Of a DNA stretch of 64,000 nucleotides, positions 16,714 to 25,790 are shown piece by piece. The first letter of the stretch is position 1. Each line of letters opens with the position of its first letter. This DNA comes from Pseudomonas sp. MPC6 (GTDB lineage: Bacteria; Pseudomonadota; Gammaproteobacteria; Pseudomonadales; Pseudomonadaceae): the NCBI RefSeq assembly GCF_006094435.1, contig NZ_CP034783.1:2259001-2323000 (forward strand), written 5' to 3'. A program made the position numbers and the translations under genes. Under the pieces are notes generated by a model, which was given only the letters and a program-made list of their open reading frames with translations, did no database searches and was not told where the DNA came from.

Positions 16714-19713
16714 ATGACCAGTTTCCAACCTGCTACCGAAAGCCAGACCGGCCACATCGGCGCCCGTCAGGCCCGTGTCGAGGACGCCGCCTTGTTGCGC
16801 GGCCTCGGCTGCTATGCCGATGACGCTGCGATCCCTCCGGGTACGCTACATGCGGCGATCATCCGTTCCCCCCACGCTCATGCGCGGATCACCTCGGTGG
16901 ACTTTGCCAAAGCGTTGCTGATGAAAGGCGTGCACGGCGTGCTGGTCGGCGAAGACGTCAAACGCTGGGCGCTGCCGTTTCCGGTGGGTGTGCGCCAGCC
17001 GATGGAGCACTGGTGCGTCGCCGTCGACAAGGTGCGCTACGTCGGAGAACCGGTAGCCGTAGTGATCGCTGAAAGCCGCTACCTGGCCGAAGACGCCATC
17101 GAAGGTGTGCGCGTTGAATACGAGCCGCTGCCCCCGATCATCGATCCCGAACTGGCCACCGCCGAACAGGCGCCGATCCTGCACGAAGCCGTCGGCAGCA
17201 ACGTGGTCAACGAACGGCGTTTTCGTTATGGCGAGCCGGAGCAGGCGTTCGAGCAGGCGCCGCACAAGGTCTCGCTCAAAGTGAAGTTTCCGCGCAGTTC
17301 CTGCACACCCATTGAATGCTATGTGGTGCTGGCTCAGTACGAGCGCGCCACCGGCATTTATGACGTGCTGGCCAATTTCCAGGGCCCCTATGCGTTGCAC
17401 ACGGTCATGGCCCGTGCCCTGAACGTACCCGGCAACCGCTTGCGTTTGCGCACACCGAAAGATTCCGGCGGCAGCTTTGGCATCAAGCAAGGGGTGTTCC
17501 CTTACGTGGTGATGATGGGCCTGGCGTCACGCAAGGTCGGTGCACCGGTGAAGTGGGTCGAGGACCGTCTGGAGCATCTTCAGGGGGCTTCTTCGGCGAC
17601 CAATCGGGTGACCGAAATTGAAGCGGCGGTAGAAGCGGATGGCCGCATCACCGCTTTGCGTTATGACCAGATCGACGATTGTGGTGCCTACCTGAGAGCG
17701 CCCGAACCAGCGACGTTCTATCGCATGCACGGCAACCTGACGGGAGCCTACGCGATCCGTAATTTGCAAGTGCGCAACCGGGTGGTGCTGACCAACAAAA
17801 CCCCGTCCGGCCTGAACCGTGGTTTCGGTGGCCCGCAGGTGTATTTCGCCCTTGAACGGCTGCTGCAACACATCGCGGTGCAGTTGAAGCTTGATCCGTT
17901 GGACGTGATCCGCCGCAACCTGGTGCCGGCCGATGCCTTCCCTTATCGCGCGGCCGCCGGTGCGTTGCTCGACTCCGGCAATTACCAGGCAGGCATTGCC
18001 TTGGCGGCGGCTGACGGCGGACTCGACGAGTTGCTCAAACGTCGTGATCAGGCGCGTGCCGAAGGCCGGATCTATGGCATCGGTTATGCCGCAGTCATTG
18101 AACCGTCGATTTCCAACATGGGCTACATCACCACCGCGATGACACCCGAGGAGCGGCGCAAGGCCGGTCCGAAAAACGGCGCGGTCGCCACCGCAACCAT
18201 CAACGTCGGCCCGTTGGGGGACGTCAGTGTGCACGTGTCCTCGGCACCGCAAGGGCAGGGCCATCAAACCACCGTCGCGCAGGTCGTCGCCGAAGTGCTT
18301 GGGGTCGCGCTGGAATCCATCGTGGTCAACGTCGAGCTGGATACCCAGAAGGACGCTTGGTCGATTGCCTCGGGCAACTATTCCAGCCGCTTCGCCGGCG
18401 CTGTGGCCGGTGCCGTCTACAAGGCGGCGCTGAAGATCCGCGATCGCCTCGCCGCGATTGCCGCCGAGCAATTGCAGGCCAGTCCTGAAGATATACGTTT
18501 CGCGGGCGGCAAGATTTTTGTCGTCGATGGCGGGGCGGTGGCGCCATTCCACCGGATTGCCGGTGCGACCCACTGGTCGCCGGGCCTGCTGCCGGAAGGT
18601 GAAAGCGGCGGTCTGCGCGAAACCGCCTTCTGGAGCCCGCCGCAATTGGTGGCACCGGACGACCAGGATCAGGTCAATAGTTCGCTGTGCTACGGCTTTG
18701 TCTTCGACATCTGTGGTCTGGAAATCGACCGCATGACTGGCGAGATCCACATCGATCGCTACGTCACCTGCCATGACGCCGGCCGCCTGCTCAACCCGGC
18801 ACTGGTCGACGGCCAGATTCGTGGTGGCTTCACCCAAGGCCTCGGCGCGGCGCTGATGGAAGAGTTCGCCTATGGCGAGGACGGCAGCTTCCTCTCCGGG
18901 ACCTTCGCCGACTATCTGGTGCCGACCGCACCGGAAGTGATCGAACCGGTGATCCTGCACATGGAAACGCCATCGCCATTCACCCCGCTGGGCGCCAAGG
19001 GTGTGGGCGAGGGCAACAATATGAGCACGCCGGTGTGCATCGCCAACGCGGTGGCCGACGCCCTCGGTCGCCCGGACATCCGTCTGCCACTGACGCCATC
19101 GAAAGTACGCACGCTCATCGGGATCGACGAGCCGCCGCGGCCCGCCGGTATGGAGCCCGATGAAAACCTGGACGCAGCAACTGCCGGTGGACCGGCACTG
19201 CGGGCCAACGACTCGGTGGTGATTCCTGCTTCGCCGCAACAGGTCTTCGACACCTTGCTCGACCCGCAGACGCTGGCGGCGATCATTCCCGGTTGCCACG
19301 ACCTGGTGCTTGAAGGCGAAAACCGTTACCGCGCAGACGTCACCGTCGGCGTCGGCATGATCCGCGCGCGCTTCGAGGCCAAGGTTGCCCTGAGCGATCT
19401 GGACCCGCCGCATTCATTGCGTCTGTCCGGTTCCGGCAGCAGCTCGATGGGCTCGGCCCAGGGCCAGGCCAAGGTGCGTTTCGTCGAACTGGAAAATGGC
19501 CACACACGCCTGGAATACCAATACCAGGTGGCGGTCAGCGGCAAAGTCGCCGCGGTCGGCGGCCGAATGCTGCAAGGGGCCTCGAAAGTGATCATCGGAC
19601 AAATCTTTACTCGCCTGTCACAACGAGTCAGCGGCCAAGCCATCTCCACCGGCTGGTGGGCGCGACTGCGGGCCTCGCTTGGCGCGCTGTTTGGCAAGGG
19701 AGGTGCGCAATGA
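16714..19713 (+). CDS. hmfA: 2-furoyl-CoA dehydrogenase, molybdopterin large subunit (with C-terminal CoxG/SRPBCC domain)
   Basis: This 999-residue catalytic subunit of a xanthine-oxidase-family molybdenum hydroxylase would convert 2-furoyl-CoA to its 5-hydroxy form. An N-terminal fragment with IGARQARVEDAALLRG opens the Ald_Xan_dh_C domain. The Mo-cofactor loops include DSGGSFGIKQG, LNRGFGGPQ and APQGQGHQT, and the active-site Glu is in GAKGVGEG (E766). Residues ~832-975 form an added SRPBCC/CoxG-type domain. It lacks the AYRCSFR loop of true CO dehydrogenases. The ATG at 16714 is chosen because the conserved region starts right after it. Gene order hmfA-B-C-D-E-T matches furoate clusters of Cupriavidus and Pseudomonas; the substrate is inferred from that order. 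Confidence 0.83.
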   Translation: MTSFQPATESQTGHIGARQARVEDAALLRGLGCYADDAAIPPGTLHAAIIRSPHAHARITSVDFAKALLMKGVHGVLVGEDVKRWALPFPVGVRQPMEHWCVAVDKVRYVGEPVAVVIAESRYLAEDAIEGVRVEYEPLPPIIDPELATAEQAPILHEAVGSNVVNERRFRYGEPEQAFEQAPHKVSLKVKFPRSSCTPIECYVVLAQYERATGIYDVLANFQGPYALHTVMARALNVPGNRLRLRTPKDSGGSFGIKQGVFPYVVMMGLASRKVGAPVKWVEDRLEHLQGASSATNRVTEIEAAVEADGRITALRYDQIDDCGAYLRAPEPATFYRMHGNLTGAYAIRNLQVRNRVVLTNKTPSGLNRGFGGPQVYFALERLLQHIAVQLKLDPLDVIRRNLVPADAFPYRAAAGALLDSGNYQAGIALAAADGGLDELLKRRDQARAEGRIYGIGYAAVIEPSISNMGYITTAMTPEERRKAGPKNGAVATATINVGPLGDVSVHVSSAPQGQGHQTTVAQVVAEVLGVALESIVVNVELDTQKDAWSIASGNYSSRFAGAVAGAVYKAALKIRDRLAAIAAEQLQASPEDIRFAGGKIFVVDGGAVAPFHRIAGATHWSPGLLPEGESGGLRETAFWSPPQLVAPDDQDQVNSSLCYGFVFDICGLEIDRMTGEIHIDRYVTCHDAGRLLNPALVDGQIRGGFTQGLGAALMEEFAYGEDGSFLSGTFADYLVPTAPEVIEPVILHMETPSPFTPLGAKGVGEGNNMSTPVCIANAVADALGRPDIRLPLTPSKVRTLIGIDEPPRPAGMEPDENLDAATAGGPALRANDSVVIPASPQQVFDTLLDPQTLAAIIPGCHDLVLEGENRYRADVTVGVGMIRARFEAKVALSDLDPPHSLRLSGSGSSSMGSAQGQAKVRFVELENGHTRLEYQYQVAVSGKVAAVGGRMLQGASKVIIGQIFTRLSQRVSGQAISTGWWARLRASLGALFGKGGAQ

Positions 19714-20516
19714 AACCGGCTGCTTTCGATTACGTTCGGGCTGACACCCGGCGTCAGGTGGTTGAGCTGCTCGCCGAGTACGGCCAGGAAGCTCGCATCA
19801 TCGCCGGTGGCCAATCGCTGATGGCGGTGCTGAACATGCGCCTGGCTCAACCCAAGTTGCTGATCGATATCAATCATGTGGCCGAGCTGGCCTATATCGA
19901 GCTGCGCAAGGATTGCCTGGCGGTAGGTGCCGGGGTGCGACAGGCGCAGTTGCTGGCGCGTTCGACCCTGATGGACGAGGTGCCTTTATTGGCACTGGCG
20001 ATGCCCTGGATCGGCCACTTCCAGACGCGTAATCGCGGTACGGTCTGCGGTTCGGTGGCTCACGCCGACCCCAGCGCCGAGTTGCCGCTGTGCCTGGTGA
20101 CGCTGGGCGGCGAGATCGTTCTCGAGTCGAAAAAAGGCAAGCGCATCGTCAAGGCTGCCGACTTCTTCCAAGGCATTCTCACCACCGACAAGCGTGCGGA
20201 TGAACTGGTCGTCGAGGTGCGTTTTCCACTCAAGCGCGAAGGCATCACCTATCGCTTCCGCGAAATCGCCATGCGCCACGGCGACTTTGCAATTGTCTCC
20301 CTGGCCGCAGCCATCGGCACGGACCAGGTCGAACTCGGCATCGGCGGGGTCGCCGACCGTCCGCAACGTCGCAGCCTGCCACGGGGTGCGGCGCTGCCTG
20401 ACGCGCTCAATCAAACCGCCTGGTCGCTCGATGCACAAGACGACGTGCACGCCAGCGCCGCCTATCGCCGCCAACTGGTTCGCGAGCTGGGTCATCAGCT
20501 GATCGAAGGAGTCTGA
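19710..20516 (+). CDS. hmfB: 2-furoyl-CoA dehydrogenase, FAD-binding subunit
   Basis: This 268-residue medium subunit of the molybdenum hydroxylase carries FAD (PCMH-type fold) and passes electrons from the iron-sulfur subunit. The FAD motifs are present: AGGQSLMAVLNMRLAQP (pyrophosphate loop, about 34-50) and TVCGSVAHADPSAELP (about 111-126). It starts at the ATG at 19710, which overlaps the hmfA stop by 4 bp (ATGA), so translation is coupled. Length and motif spacing are normal for CoxM-like subunits. Confidence 0.85.
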   Translation: MKPAAFDYVRADTRRQVVELLAEYGQEARIIAGGQSLMAVLNMRLAQPKLLIDINHVAELAYIELRKDCLAVGAGVRQAQLLARSTLMDEVPLLALAMPWIGHFQTRNRGTVCGSVAHADPSAELPLCLVTLGGEIVLESKKGKRIVKAADFFQGILTTDKRADELVVEVRFPLKREGITYRFREIAMRHGDFAIVSLAAAIGTDQVELGIGGVADRPQRRSLPRGAALPDALNQTAWSLDAQDDVHASAAYRRQLVRELGHQLIEGV

Positions 20517-20518
20517 AC

Positions 20519-21019
20519 ATGCGTGTAACTGCCGACCAAACCTTTCCGATTCGCCTGGAACTCAATGGCCGCTCCCGTGAAGCGCTGGCCGAACCGCGGA
20601 CCCAACTCTGCGACTTCCTGCGCCACGACCTCGGTGCCACCGGTGTCCATGTCGGTTGCGAACACGGCGTCTGCGGCGCCTGCACGGTGCTGGTGGACGG
20701 GGTCGCCATGCGTTCCTGCCTGATGCTCGCGGTACAGGGGCACGAGCGGCGTATCGAGACCGTCGAGTCCCTGGCCGACGACGACACACTGAGCGACCTG
20801 CAACAAGCCTTTCGCCGTCATCACGCCTTGCAGTGCGGCTTTTGCACTGCGGGCATTCTCATGTCCTGCGTGGATTTCCTCGAACGGGTACCCAACCCGG
20901 ACGAGACCCAGGTACGCGACATGCTTTCGGGGCATCTATGTCGCTGCACGGGCTACACCGGCATCGTCCAGGCCGTGCTCGAAGTCGCTGCCCAGCGCCA
21001 AACGAACAAAGGGGTATAA
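20519..21019 (+). CDS. hmfC: 2-furoyl-CoA dehydrogenase, [2Fe-2S] subunit
   Basis: This 166-residue small subunit has two [2Fe-2S] clusters. The plant-ferredoxin-type set is GCEHGVCGACTVL with a further Cys in RSC, and the C-terminal four-helix cluster is CGFCTAG and LCRCTGYTG. All eight cysteines are in place. It follows hmfB by 2 bp and precedes hmfD by 5 bp. It completes the usual three-subunit (large, FAD, Fe-S) hydroxylase. Confidence 0.9.
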   Translation: MRVTADQTFPIRLELNGRSREALAEPRTQLCDFLRHDLGATGVHVGCEHGVCGACTVLVDGVAMRSCLMLAVQGHERRIETVESLADDDTLSDLQQAFRRHHALQCGFCTAGILMSCVDFLERVPNPDETQVRDMLSGHLCRCTGYTGIVQAVLEVAAQRQTNKGV

Positions 21020-21025
21020 CAATAA
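21018..21025 (+). promoter_or_regulatory. Crc/Hfq CA motif overlapping the hmfD start
   Basis: AACAATAA ends on the first base of the hmfD ATG and lies just 3' of the GGGG ribosome-binding site. Hfq/Crc binding here would directly occlude initiation. Confidence 0.6.
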
Positions 21026-22563
21026 TGTTCGATCTCGGACGCAGTTTTCTCGCTGCCGTTGAACGCCGACCGCACGCCGTGGCGGTCAGCGACGGTGCGT
21101 TGAAGAAAACCTATGAAGAATGGTTCGTCGATATCCAGAGTGCTGCCTGGGGCTTGCAATGCCTTGGGCTGCAACGCGGTGACCGACTGCTGGTAGTCAT
21201 GCAAAACCGCTGGCAGATGGCGACCCTGCATTGGGCCTGTCAGTTTGCGGGCATCGTCATGACCCCGTTGAACTGGCGTTCGACTGCCGAGGAACTGGGC
21301 TACTGCATCGAAGATGCGCAAATCCGTGCCGTGGCTTATGACGACGCTACCGTGACCGCCGTGGCCGGTTGCAGCGCCGCCACAAGGCTGCCACGGATCG
21401 CCGCCGGCCTGCGTGCCGCCAACACCGACCTGAGTTTCGAGGAACTGTGTTCGCAGACCCCCTCCGGCATCATTTTGCAGGCCGACGCCGAAGATTTTTC
21501 ACTGCTGCTGTACACCTCCGGAACCACCAGCAAACCCAAGGGCGTGCCCCGTCGGCACCGTAGTGAACGCGCCGCGGCGGTGGCTCACGTAGCGCAAAAC
21601 CTCTACCGCCAGAGCGAGTGCACGCTGGGTGTCATGCCGCTTTACCACACCATGGGCGTGCGTTCGTTGCTGTCCATGGCGCTGATCGACGGGCATTTCG
21701 TCTGTGTGCCGAAGTTCGACGTGGAGGCCACGCTGCAGGCCATCGAGCGGGAAAAGGTCAGCAATCTGTACCTGGTGCCGACGCTCTACCACATGCTCAT
21801 CGAACACCCGGCCTTTGCCCGCGAACGAGTAGCCAGTGTGGAGAAAATCGGCTTTGCCGGCGCGCCGATGAGCGATGGCTTGATGCGTCGCGTCGAGCAG
21901 GCATTCCAGCCGCAATTGTTCGTCAATCATTACGGCAGCTCGGAAATCTACACCTTCACCATCGACCAGCAGGCCAGTCGCAAACCCGGCTCGTCAGGGC
22001 GCAGTGCAATGAACCAGCGAGTGCGCGTGGTGCCGATCGATGCTGAAACGGCGGACAAGCAGGTCAACCCGTTGGAGGAGGGCCAGATCATCGCCGACCT
22101 GGCGAGCGACGAGGCGTTCGAAGGCTACCTGAACCGCCCCGAAGCGAACGCCAAGGCGTTGCGTGACGGATGGTATTTCACCGGTGACATCGGCTACTTC
22201 GATCTGGAGGGCGATCTGTTCGTCACGGGCCGCGTCGATGATTTGATCATCACCGGTGGCGAAAACGTCAGCCCGGCGGAAATCGAAAACATGCTCTCGC
22301 TGCACCCGGCGGTGGAAGAAGTGGTGGTGGTCGGTCTGCCGGACGAGCAGTGGGGCAAGATCATTGCTGCGTTTATCAAGCCGCGCGCCGAGGTTTCGGA
22401 ATGCGACCTCGATGCCCATTGCATCGCTTCGGGCCTGGCCAAGTTCAAGCGGCCACGGCGTTACCAGTTCATCGATCAGATTCCCAAATCTCCAGTGGGC
22501 AAGGTGCTGCGGCGCGTGCTGCTGGCCCAATTCCAGGAACAGGCCTTGAAGGCCATCAGCTAA
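21025..22563 (+). CDS. hmfD: 2-furoate-CoA ligase (acyl-CoA synthetase)
   Basis: This 512-residue ANL-superfamily enzyme would activate furoate with ATP and CoA, the entry step of the pathway. The P-loop YTSGTTSKPKGV (163-174), a YGSSE adenine-binding motif, TGDIGYFD, the hinge GRVDDLIITGGENV and the C-terminal catalytic Lys (PVGKVLRR, K493) are intact. It starts at the ATG at 21025, where the N-terminal MFDLGRSFLAAVERRP is typical; the frame is open further upstream only because it overlaps hmfC. On sequence alone a benzoate-type ligase could not be excluded; the hmf gene order decides. Confidence 0.83.
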   Translation: MFDLGRSFLAAVERRPHAVAVSDGALKKTYEEWFVDIQSAAWGLQCLGLQRGDRLLVVMQNRWQMATLHWACQFAGIVMTPLNWRSTAEELGYCIEDAQIRAVAYDDATVTAVAGCSAATRLPRIAAGLRAANTDLSFEELCSQTPSGIILQADAEDFSLLLYTSGTTSKPKGVPRRHRSERAAAVAHVAQNLYRQSECTLGVMPLYHTMGVRSLLSMALIDGHFVCVPKFDVEATLQAIEREKVSNLYLVPTLYHMLIEHPAFARERVASVEKIGFAGAPMSDGLMRRVEQAFQPQLFVNHYGSSEIYTFTIDQQASRKPGSSGRSAMNQRVRVVPIDAETADKQVNPLEEGQIIADLASDEAFEGYLNRPEANAKALRDGWYFTGDIGYFDLEGDLFVTGRVDDLIITGGENVSPAEIENMLSLHPAVEEVVVVGLPDEQWGKIIAAFIKPRAEVSECDLDAHCIASGLAKFKRPRRYQFIDQIPKSPVGKVLRRVLLAQFQEQALKAIS

Positions 22564-22582
22564 TCACCCAGAGGACACTCCC

Positions 22583-23386
22583 ATGCAACAACAAGCGATC
22601 CAGCAATTTCTCGACACTCGGTTCGATGGCTTCCAGGTTGAAGTCGATGTGTCCCGCGAGCGCGCCGACATCATCCTCGACCGGGCGCCGTTGAACGTCA
22701 TTTCCATGGGCCAGCGCGATCAACTGCGCCTGGTCTTCGAAGCCCTCGATGCACACAAGGATGTGCGGGTCATCGTGCTGCGCTCGGTGGGTGAACACTT
22801 CTCCAGCGGCGGCGACATCAAGGGCTTCCTCGAAGCGTCGCCGGAGCACGTTTCGAAGCTGGCCTGGAACGTCGCGGCACCGGCACGTTGCGAAAAACCG
22901 GTGATCGTTGCCAACCGTGGCTACACCTTCGGCGTCGGGTTCGAACTGTCCCTGGCCTGCGATTTCCGCATTGCTTCGCAAACCACGCGCTACGCCTTGC
23001 CTGAGCAGAACCTGGGGCAGATCCCGGGCTCGGGTGGTTCTGCACGCCTGCAGAAAATCATCGGTATCACCCGCACCAAACACATGGTGATGCGCGCCAA
23101 ACGCATCACGGGCGACCAGGCTTATGCCTGGGGTATCGCGACCGAGGTCGTGCCGGATGCCGAACTGGAAAGCACCGTCGATGCGCTGGTCGATGAACTG
23201 CGGCGCTTCTCGCCGTTGGCTCAACGCACGGCGAAAAAACTGATCAACGACAACGAAGACGCGCCGCTGACCGTCGCGATCGAAATGGAAGGTCACTGCT
23301 ACAGCCGTCTGCGCAGTTCCAAGGACTTCAAGGAAGGCGTCGAAGCGTTTCACAGCAAGCGTGTGGCAGTGTTCACCGGCGAGTAA
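22583..23386 (+). CDS. hmfE: Enoyl-CoA hydratase-family 2-oxoglutaroyl-CoA hydrolase (furoate pathway)
   Basis: This 267-residue crotonase-fold protein has the oxyanion-hole segments HFSSGGDIKGF (first) and FGVGFELSLACD (second) followed by PGSGGSARLQ. In the Cupriavidus HMF/furoate pathway, HmfE acts after the hydroxylase, on the lactone or the 2-oxoglutaroyl-CoA, releasing 2-oxoglutarate. It follows hmfD by 19 bp with the AGAGGA ribosome-binding site. It is the last enzyme gene before a 185-bp gap containing a small CCCTGC-GGA-GCAGGG hairpin (23435-23449), so transcription into hmfT may be attenuated. Confidence 0.78.
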   Translation: MQQQAIQQFLDTRFDGFQVEVDVSRERADIILDRAPLNVISMGQRDQLRLVFEALDAHKDVRVIVLRSVGEHFSSGGDIKGFLEASPEHVSKLAWNVAAPARCEKPVIVANRGYTFGVGFELSLACDFRIASQTTRYALPEQNLGQIPGSGGSARLQKIIGITRTKHMVMRAKRITGDQAYAWGIATEVVPDAELESTVDALVDELRRFSPLAQRTAKKLINDNEDAPLTVAIEMEGHCYSRLRSSKDFKEGVEAFHSKRVAVFTGE

Positions 23387-23571
23387 ATGCGTACCGGCGA
23401 GCAGGTCCGGGAGCATGCCGGCAACGGCGTGCGCCCCTGCGGAGCAGGGCCTGCCGCCCCTTCAATGCAACGGATAGGGCACATCAAGGTAATACCGCTG
23501 GCCTGCTGATTACCCGCAACCCGCGCACCGGGGTGCAGAACGTTTCGATTCACCGTTTGTGTGAGGCAACC

Positions 23572-24924
23572 ATGACTACGACAACAACAATAACTGCATC
23601 ACCCACCAGCGACGCTATCGATACACCGCAGATTCCACCGGGCAAGGCCTTGCTCGCGGCATTTGCCTCGACATTCGGCTGGGCGCTGGATTTGTTTGAC
23701 CTGTTCATTCTGCTCTACGTGGCGCCGATCATCGGCCGTATGTTCTTCCCCTCGGACACCCCGACACTGTCGCTGGCCGCGGTGTATGCCTCGTTCGCCG
23801 TGGCCTTGCTGGTGCGTCCGCTGGGCTCGGCGATCTTCGGCGCGTATGCCGACAAACATGGGCGCAAGCGTGCGTTGATGGTGTCGATGGTCGGTGTCGG
23901 TATTTCCACGGCACTGTTTGGCGCCTTGCCGACCATTCACCAGGTCGGGGTGTTGGCCCCGATACTGTTTTTGCTCTTGCGGGTAATCCAGGGCATTTTC
24001 GTTGGCGGCATCGTCGCCTCCACTCACACCATCGGCACCGAATCCATCTCGCCGCGCTATCGCGGATTGATGTCCGGGTTGATCGGTGGCGCCGGTGCCG
24101 GCATGGGCGCGCTGTTGGCGTCATTCACTTATCTGGTGTTGTCGGAGATCTTTCCCGGGGAAGAATTCGACGTCTGGGGCTGGCGCTTCATGTTCTTCTG
24201 CGGCTTGCTCAGCACGTTTTTCGGTCTGGTGATGTTCCGTTACCTGGAAGAAACCCCGGTCTGGCAGCAACTGCAACAAGCCCGCAAAACCAAGGGTCCG
24301 GCGGTAGTGGTCGTGTCGCCGCTCAAGCGTCTGTTCGGTCGCGAGTACCGCAGCGTGATGCTGGTCAACCTGCTGATTACGTTTGGCGGCGGTGCCACGT
24401 ATTACCTGGCCTGCGGCTATCTGCCGACTTTGCTCAACGTGGTCGCCAAAGTGCCCCATACCCAGACTTCGCAGATGCTCATGTATGGGTCGGCGGCAAC
24501 CATTGTCGGAGCACTGGCCTTCGGTTACCTGAGCGACCTGATCGGTCGCAAGAAGACCTTCATGCTGCTGGGTGTGATCAACCTGGTGAGCCTGCCGATG
24601 ATGTTCCTTGGTGTCGCCGAACCGGGCTCGCTGACCCGCACTGCGCTGTATTGCATGGGCATCGGCTTCATGGGCGGGGCGATCATCGCGCCGATCCTGA
24701 TCTTCCTCAACGAACGCTTTGCCACCGAGTTGCGCGCCAGCGGCACCGGGTTGTCCTGGAACATCGGGTTCGCCCTCGGCGGAACCATGCCGACCTTTGT
24801 GTCCCTGGTCAGCAGCAGCCCGGCGCAGATCCCCATGGTGCTGGCGATTTTCGCCGTCGGCCTGTCGGTGATCTACCTGATCGGCAGCGTGGTGATTCCG
24901 GAAACCCAAGGCAACTTCAAGTAA
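23572..24924 (+). CDS. hmfT: MFS aromatic/heteroaromatic acid symporter (probable furoate uptake)
   Basis: This 450-residue inner-membrane protein of the metabolite:H+ symporter type has about 12 hydrophobic segments. MFS signature A occurs as GAYADKHGRKRAL between TM2 and TM3 and again as GYLSDLIGRKKTF in the second half; TM1 carries GWALDLFDLFILLYV with the acidic residues typical of acid/H+ symporters. The start at 23572 follows a GTGAGGC stretch. Codons 2-8 encode Thr/Ile repeats whose DNA contains an AACAACAA motif. The 3' end overlaps the convergent hydrolase gene by 8 bp. The furoate role is by position directly after hmfABCDE. Confidence 0.78.
   Translation: MTTTTTITASPTSDAIDTPQIPPGKALLAAFASTFGWALDLFDLFILLYVAPIIGRMFFPSDTPTLSLAAVYASFAVALLVRPLGSAIFGAYADKHGRKRALMVSMVGVGISTALFGALPTIHQVGVLAPILFLLLRVIQGIFVGGIVASTHTIGTESISPRYRGLMSGLIGGAGAGMGALLASFTYLVLSEIFPGEEFDVWGWRFMFFCGLLSTFFGLVMFRYLEETPVWQQLQQARKTKGPAVVVVSPLKRLFGREYRSVMLVNLLITFGGGATYYLACGYLPTLLNVVAKVPHTQTSQMLMYGSAATIVGALAFGYLSDLIGRKKTFMLLGVINLVSLPMMFLGVAEPGSLTRTALYCMGIGFMGGAIIAPILIFLNERFATELRASGTGLSWNIGFALGGTMPTFVSLVSSSPAQIPMVLAIFAVGLSVIYLIGSVVIPETQGNFK
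23583..23590 (+). promoter_or_regulatory. Crc/Hfq CA motif in the first codons of hmfT
   Basis: AACAACAA lies within codons 4-7, inside the initiation region that a ribosome would cover. The Thr-repeat it encodes may exist only because of the RNA motif. Confidence 0.5.
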
Positions 24925-25702
24925 AGGCGGGGAGGCGCTCCAGGAATTCGCAGACCAGCTCCAAGGTCCGCTCGGTCGCTTCGGTCTGGGGAAAGTGCCG
25001 GCAGTCATCCAGCAACACACAGCGGCAGGGCCCAGGCACCTGTCGCTGGATGACCACCAGTTGCTCGGGCGTGGCGTAGTGGTCTTCGCGACCCTGAATG
25101 ACCAGCAGCGGCTTTTCGATATAAGCCAACTGCGCTTCAAGATCGTCCAGGGAAAAGTCCGGGTGCAACCAGCTGTCGCTCCAACCGTGAAAAGCGCTGT
25201 CGACATTGGTCCCATGGTGGCGTGCCAGGCGTTCGCGCAAGTCACCCTGATGCCACACCTCGGTGGTGTGGCGAATGCCATCGAGGCTCTCGGTCTCGAC
25301 AATCACATGAGGCGCCAGTGCAATGCTGCCCAACACCCGTGGATCGTTGGCGGCGGCATAGGCGAGGACGATGGATGCACCGTCACTGTGACCGAGCAAG
25401 ACCACGTGCGGCAGTTGCAAGGCATCGAGCAATTGCCGCAGTTCACGTGGGCCGTCGCTGCTCAGGTAGTTCAGCGGACGCGGCAGGGTTACCGGGCTCG
25501 ATTGCCCATAACCCTGACGGCTGTAGGTGACCACACCGCAACCGCTGGCCTGGGCCAGACGCAGGGGGAAGTCTTTCCATTGGTCGGCGCTGCCGAGGCC
25601 TTCATGCAACAGCACAAGCGTCGGTCGCGATGGGTCAGCCGCAGGCAGGTGGCGGTATTCCAGACGCAGCGGCCCAAGTTGCAAAAATTGTTGTGGCGAC
25701 AT
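24917..25702 (-). CDS. Alpha/beta-hydrolase
   Basis: This 261-residue cytoplasmic serine hydrolase has the oxyanion region LLHEGLGSADQW, nucleophile elbow GHSDGAS (Ser in G-H-S-D-G), acid in QGREDHY and a late His in CRHFPQTE. It is convergent to hmfT (8-bp overlap) and divergent from the XdhC-type gene 88 bp away. Homologues are common next to Mo-hydroxylase catabolic clusters. In furoate degradation it might open a lactone or hydrolyse a thioester that escapes HmfE, but this is only a suggestion from position. Confidence 0.75.
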   Translation of the reverse strand: MSPQQFLQLGPLRLEYRHLPAADPSRPTLVLLHEGLGSADQWKDFPLRLAQASGCGVVTYSRQGYGQSSPVTLPRPLNYLSSDGPRELRQLLDALQLPHVVLLGHSDGASIVLAYAAANDPRVLGSIALAPHVIVETESLDGIRHTTEVWHQGDLRERLARHHGTNVDSAFHGWSDSWLHPDFSLDDLEAQLAYIEKPLLVIQGREDHYATPEQLVVIQRQVPGPCRCVLLDDCRHFPQTEATERTLELVCEFLERLPAFT

Positions 25703-25790
25703 GTTGAATCAACGATTGGACAAGGTTGCTCGCAGGTTACCGTAAACGTAACCCTGCAGGCAGCACCACGCTTTGCTTGAGGTATAAAAC

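Noticed and set aside
17527..19413. Long open frame (628 codons) on the minus strand
   Set aside because: It lies wholly opposite hmfA and has the His/Arg/Gly-rich composition of an antisense frame in high-GC DNA; hmfA motifs are unambiguous.
16714..21019. Carbon-monoxide dehydrogenase (coxLMS) reading of the Mo-hydroxylase
   Set aside because: The large subunit lacks the AYRCSFR active-site loop of CO dehydrogenase, and the downstream ligase, crotonase and symporter genes fit the furoate pathway instead.
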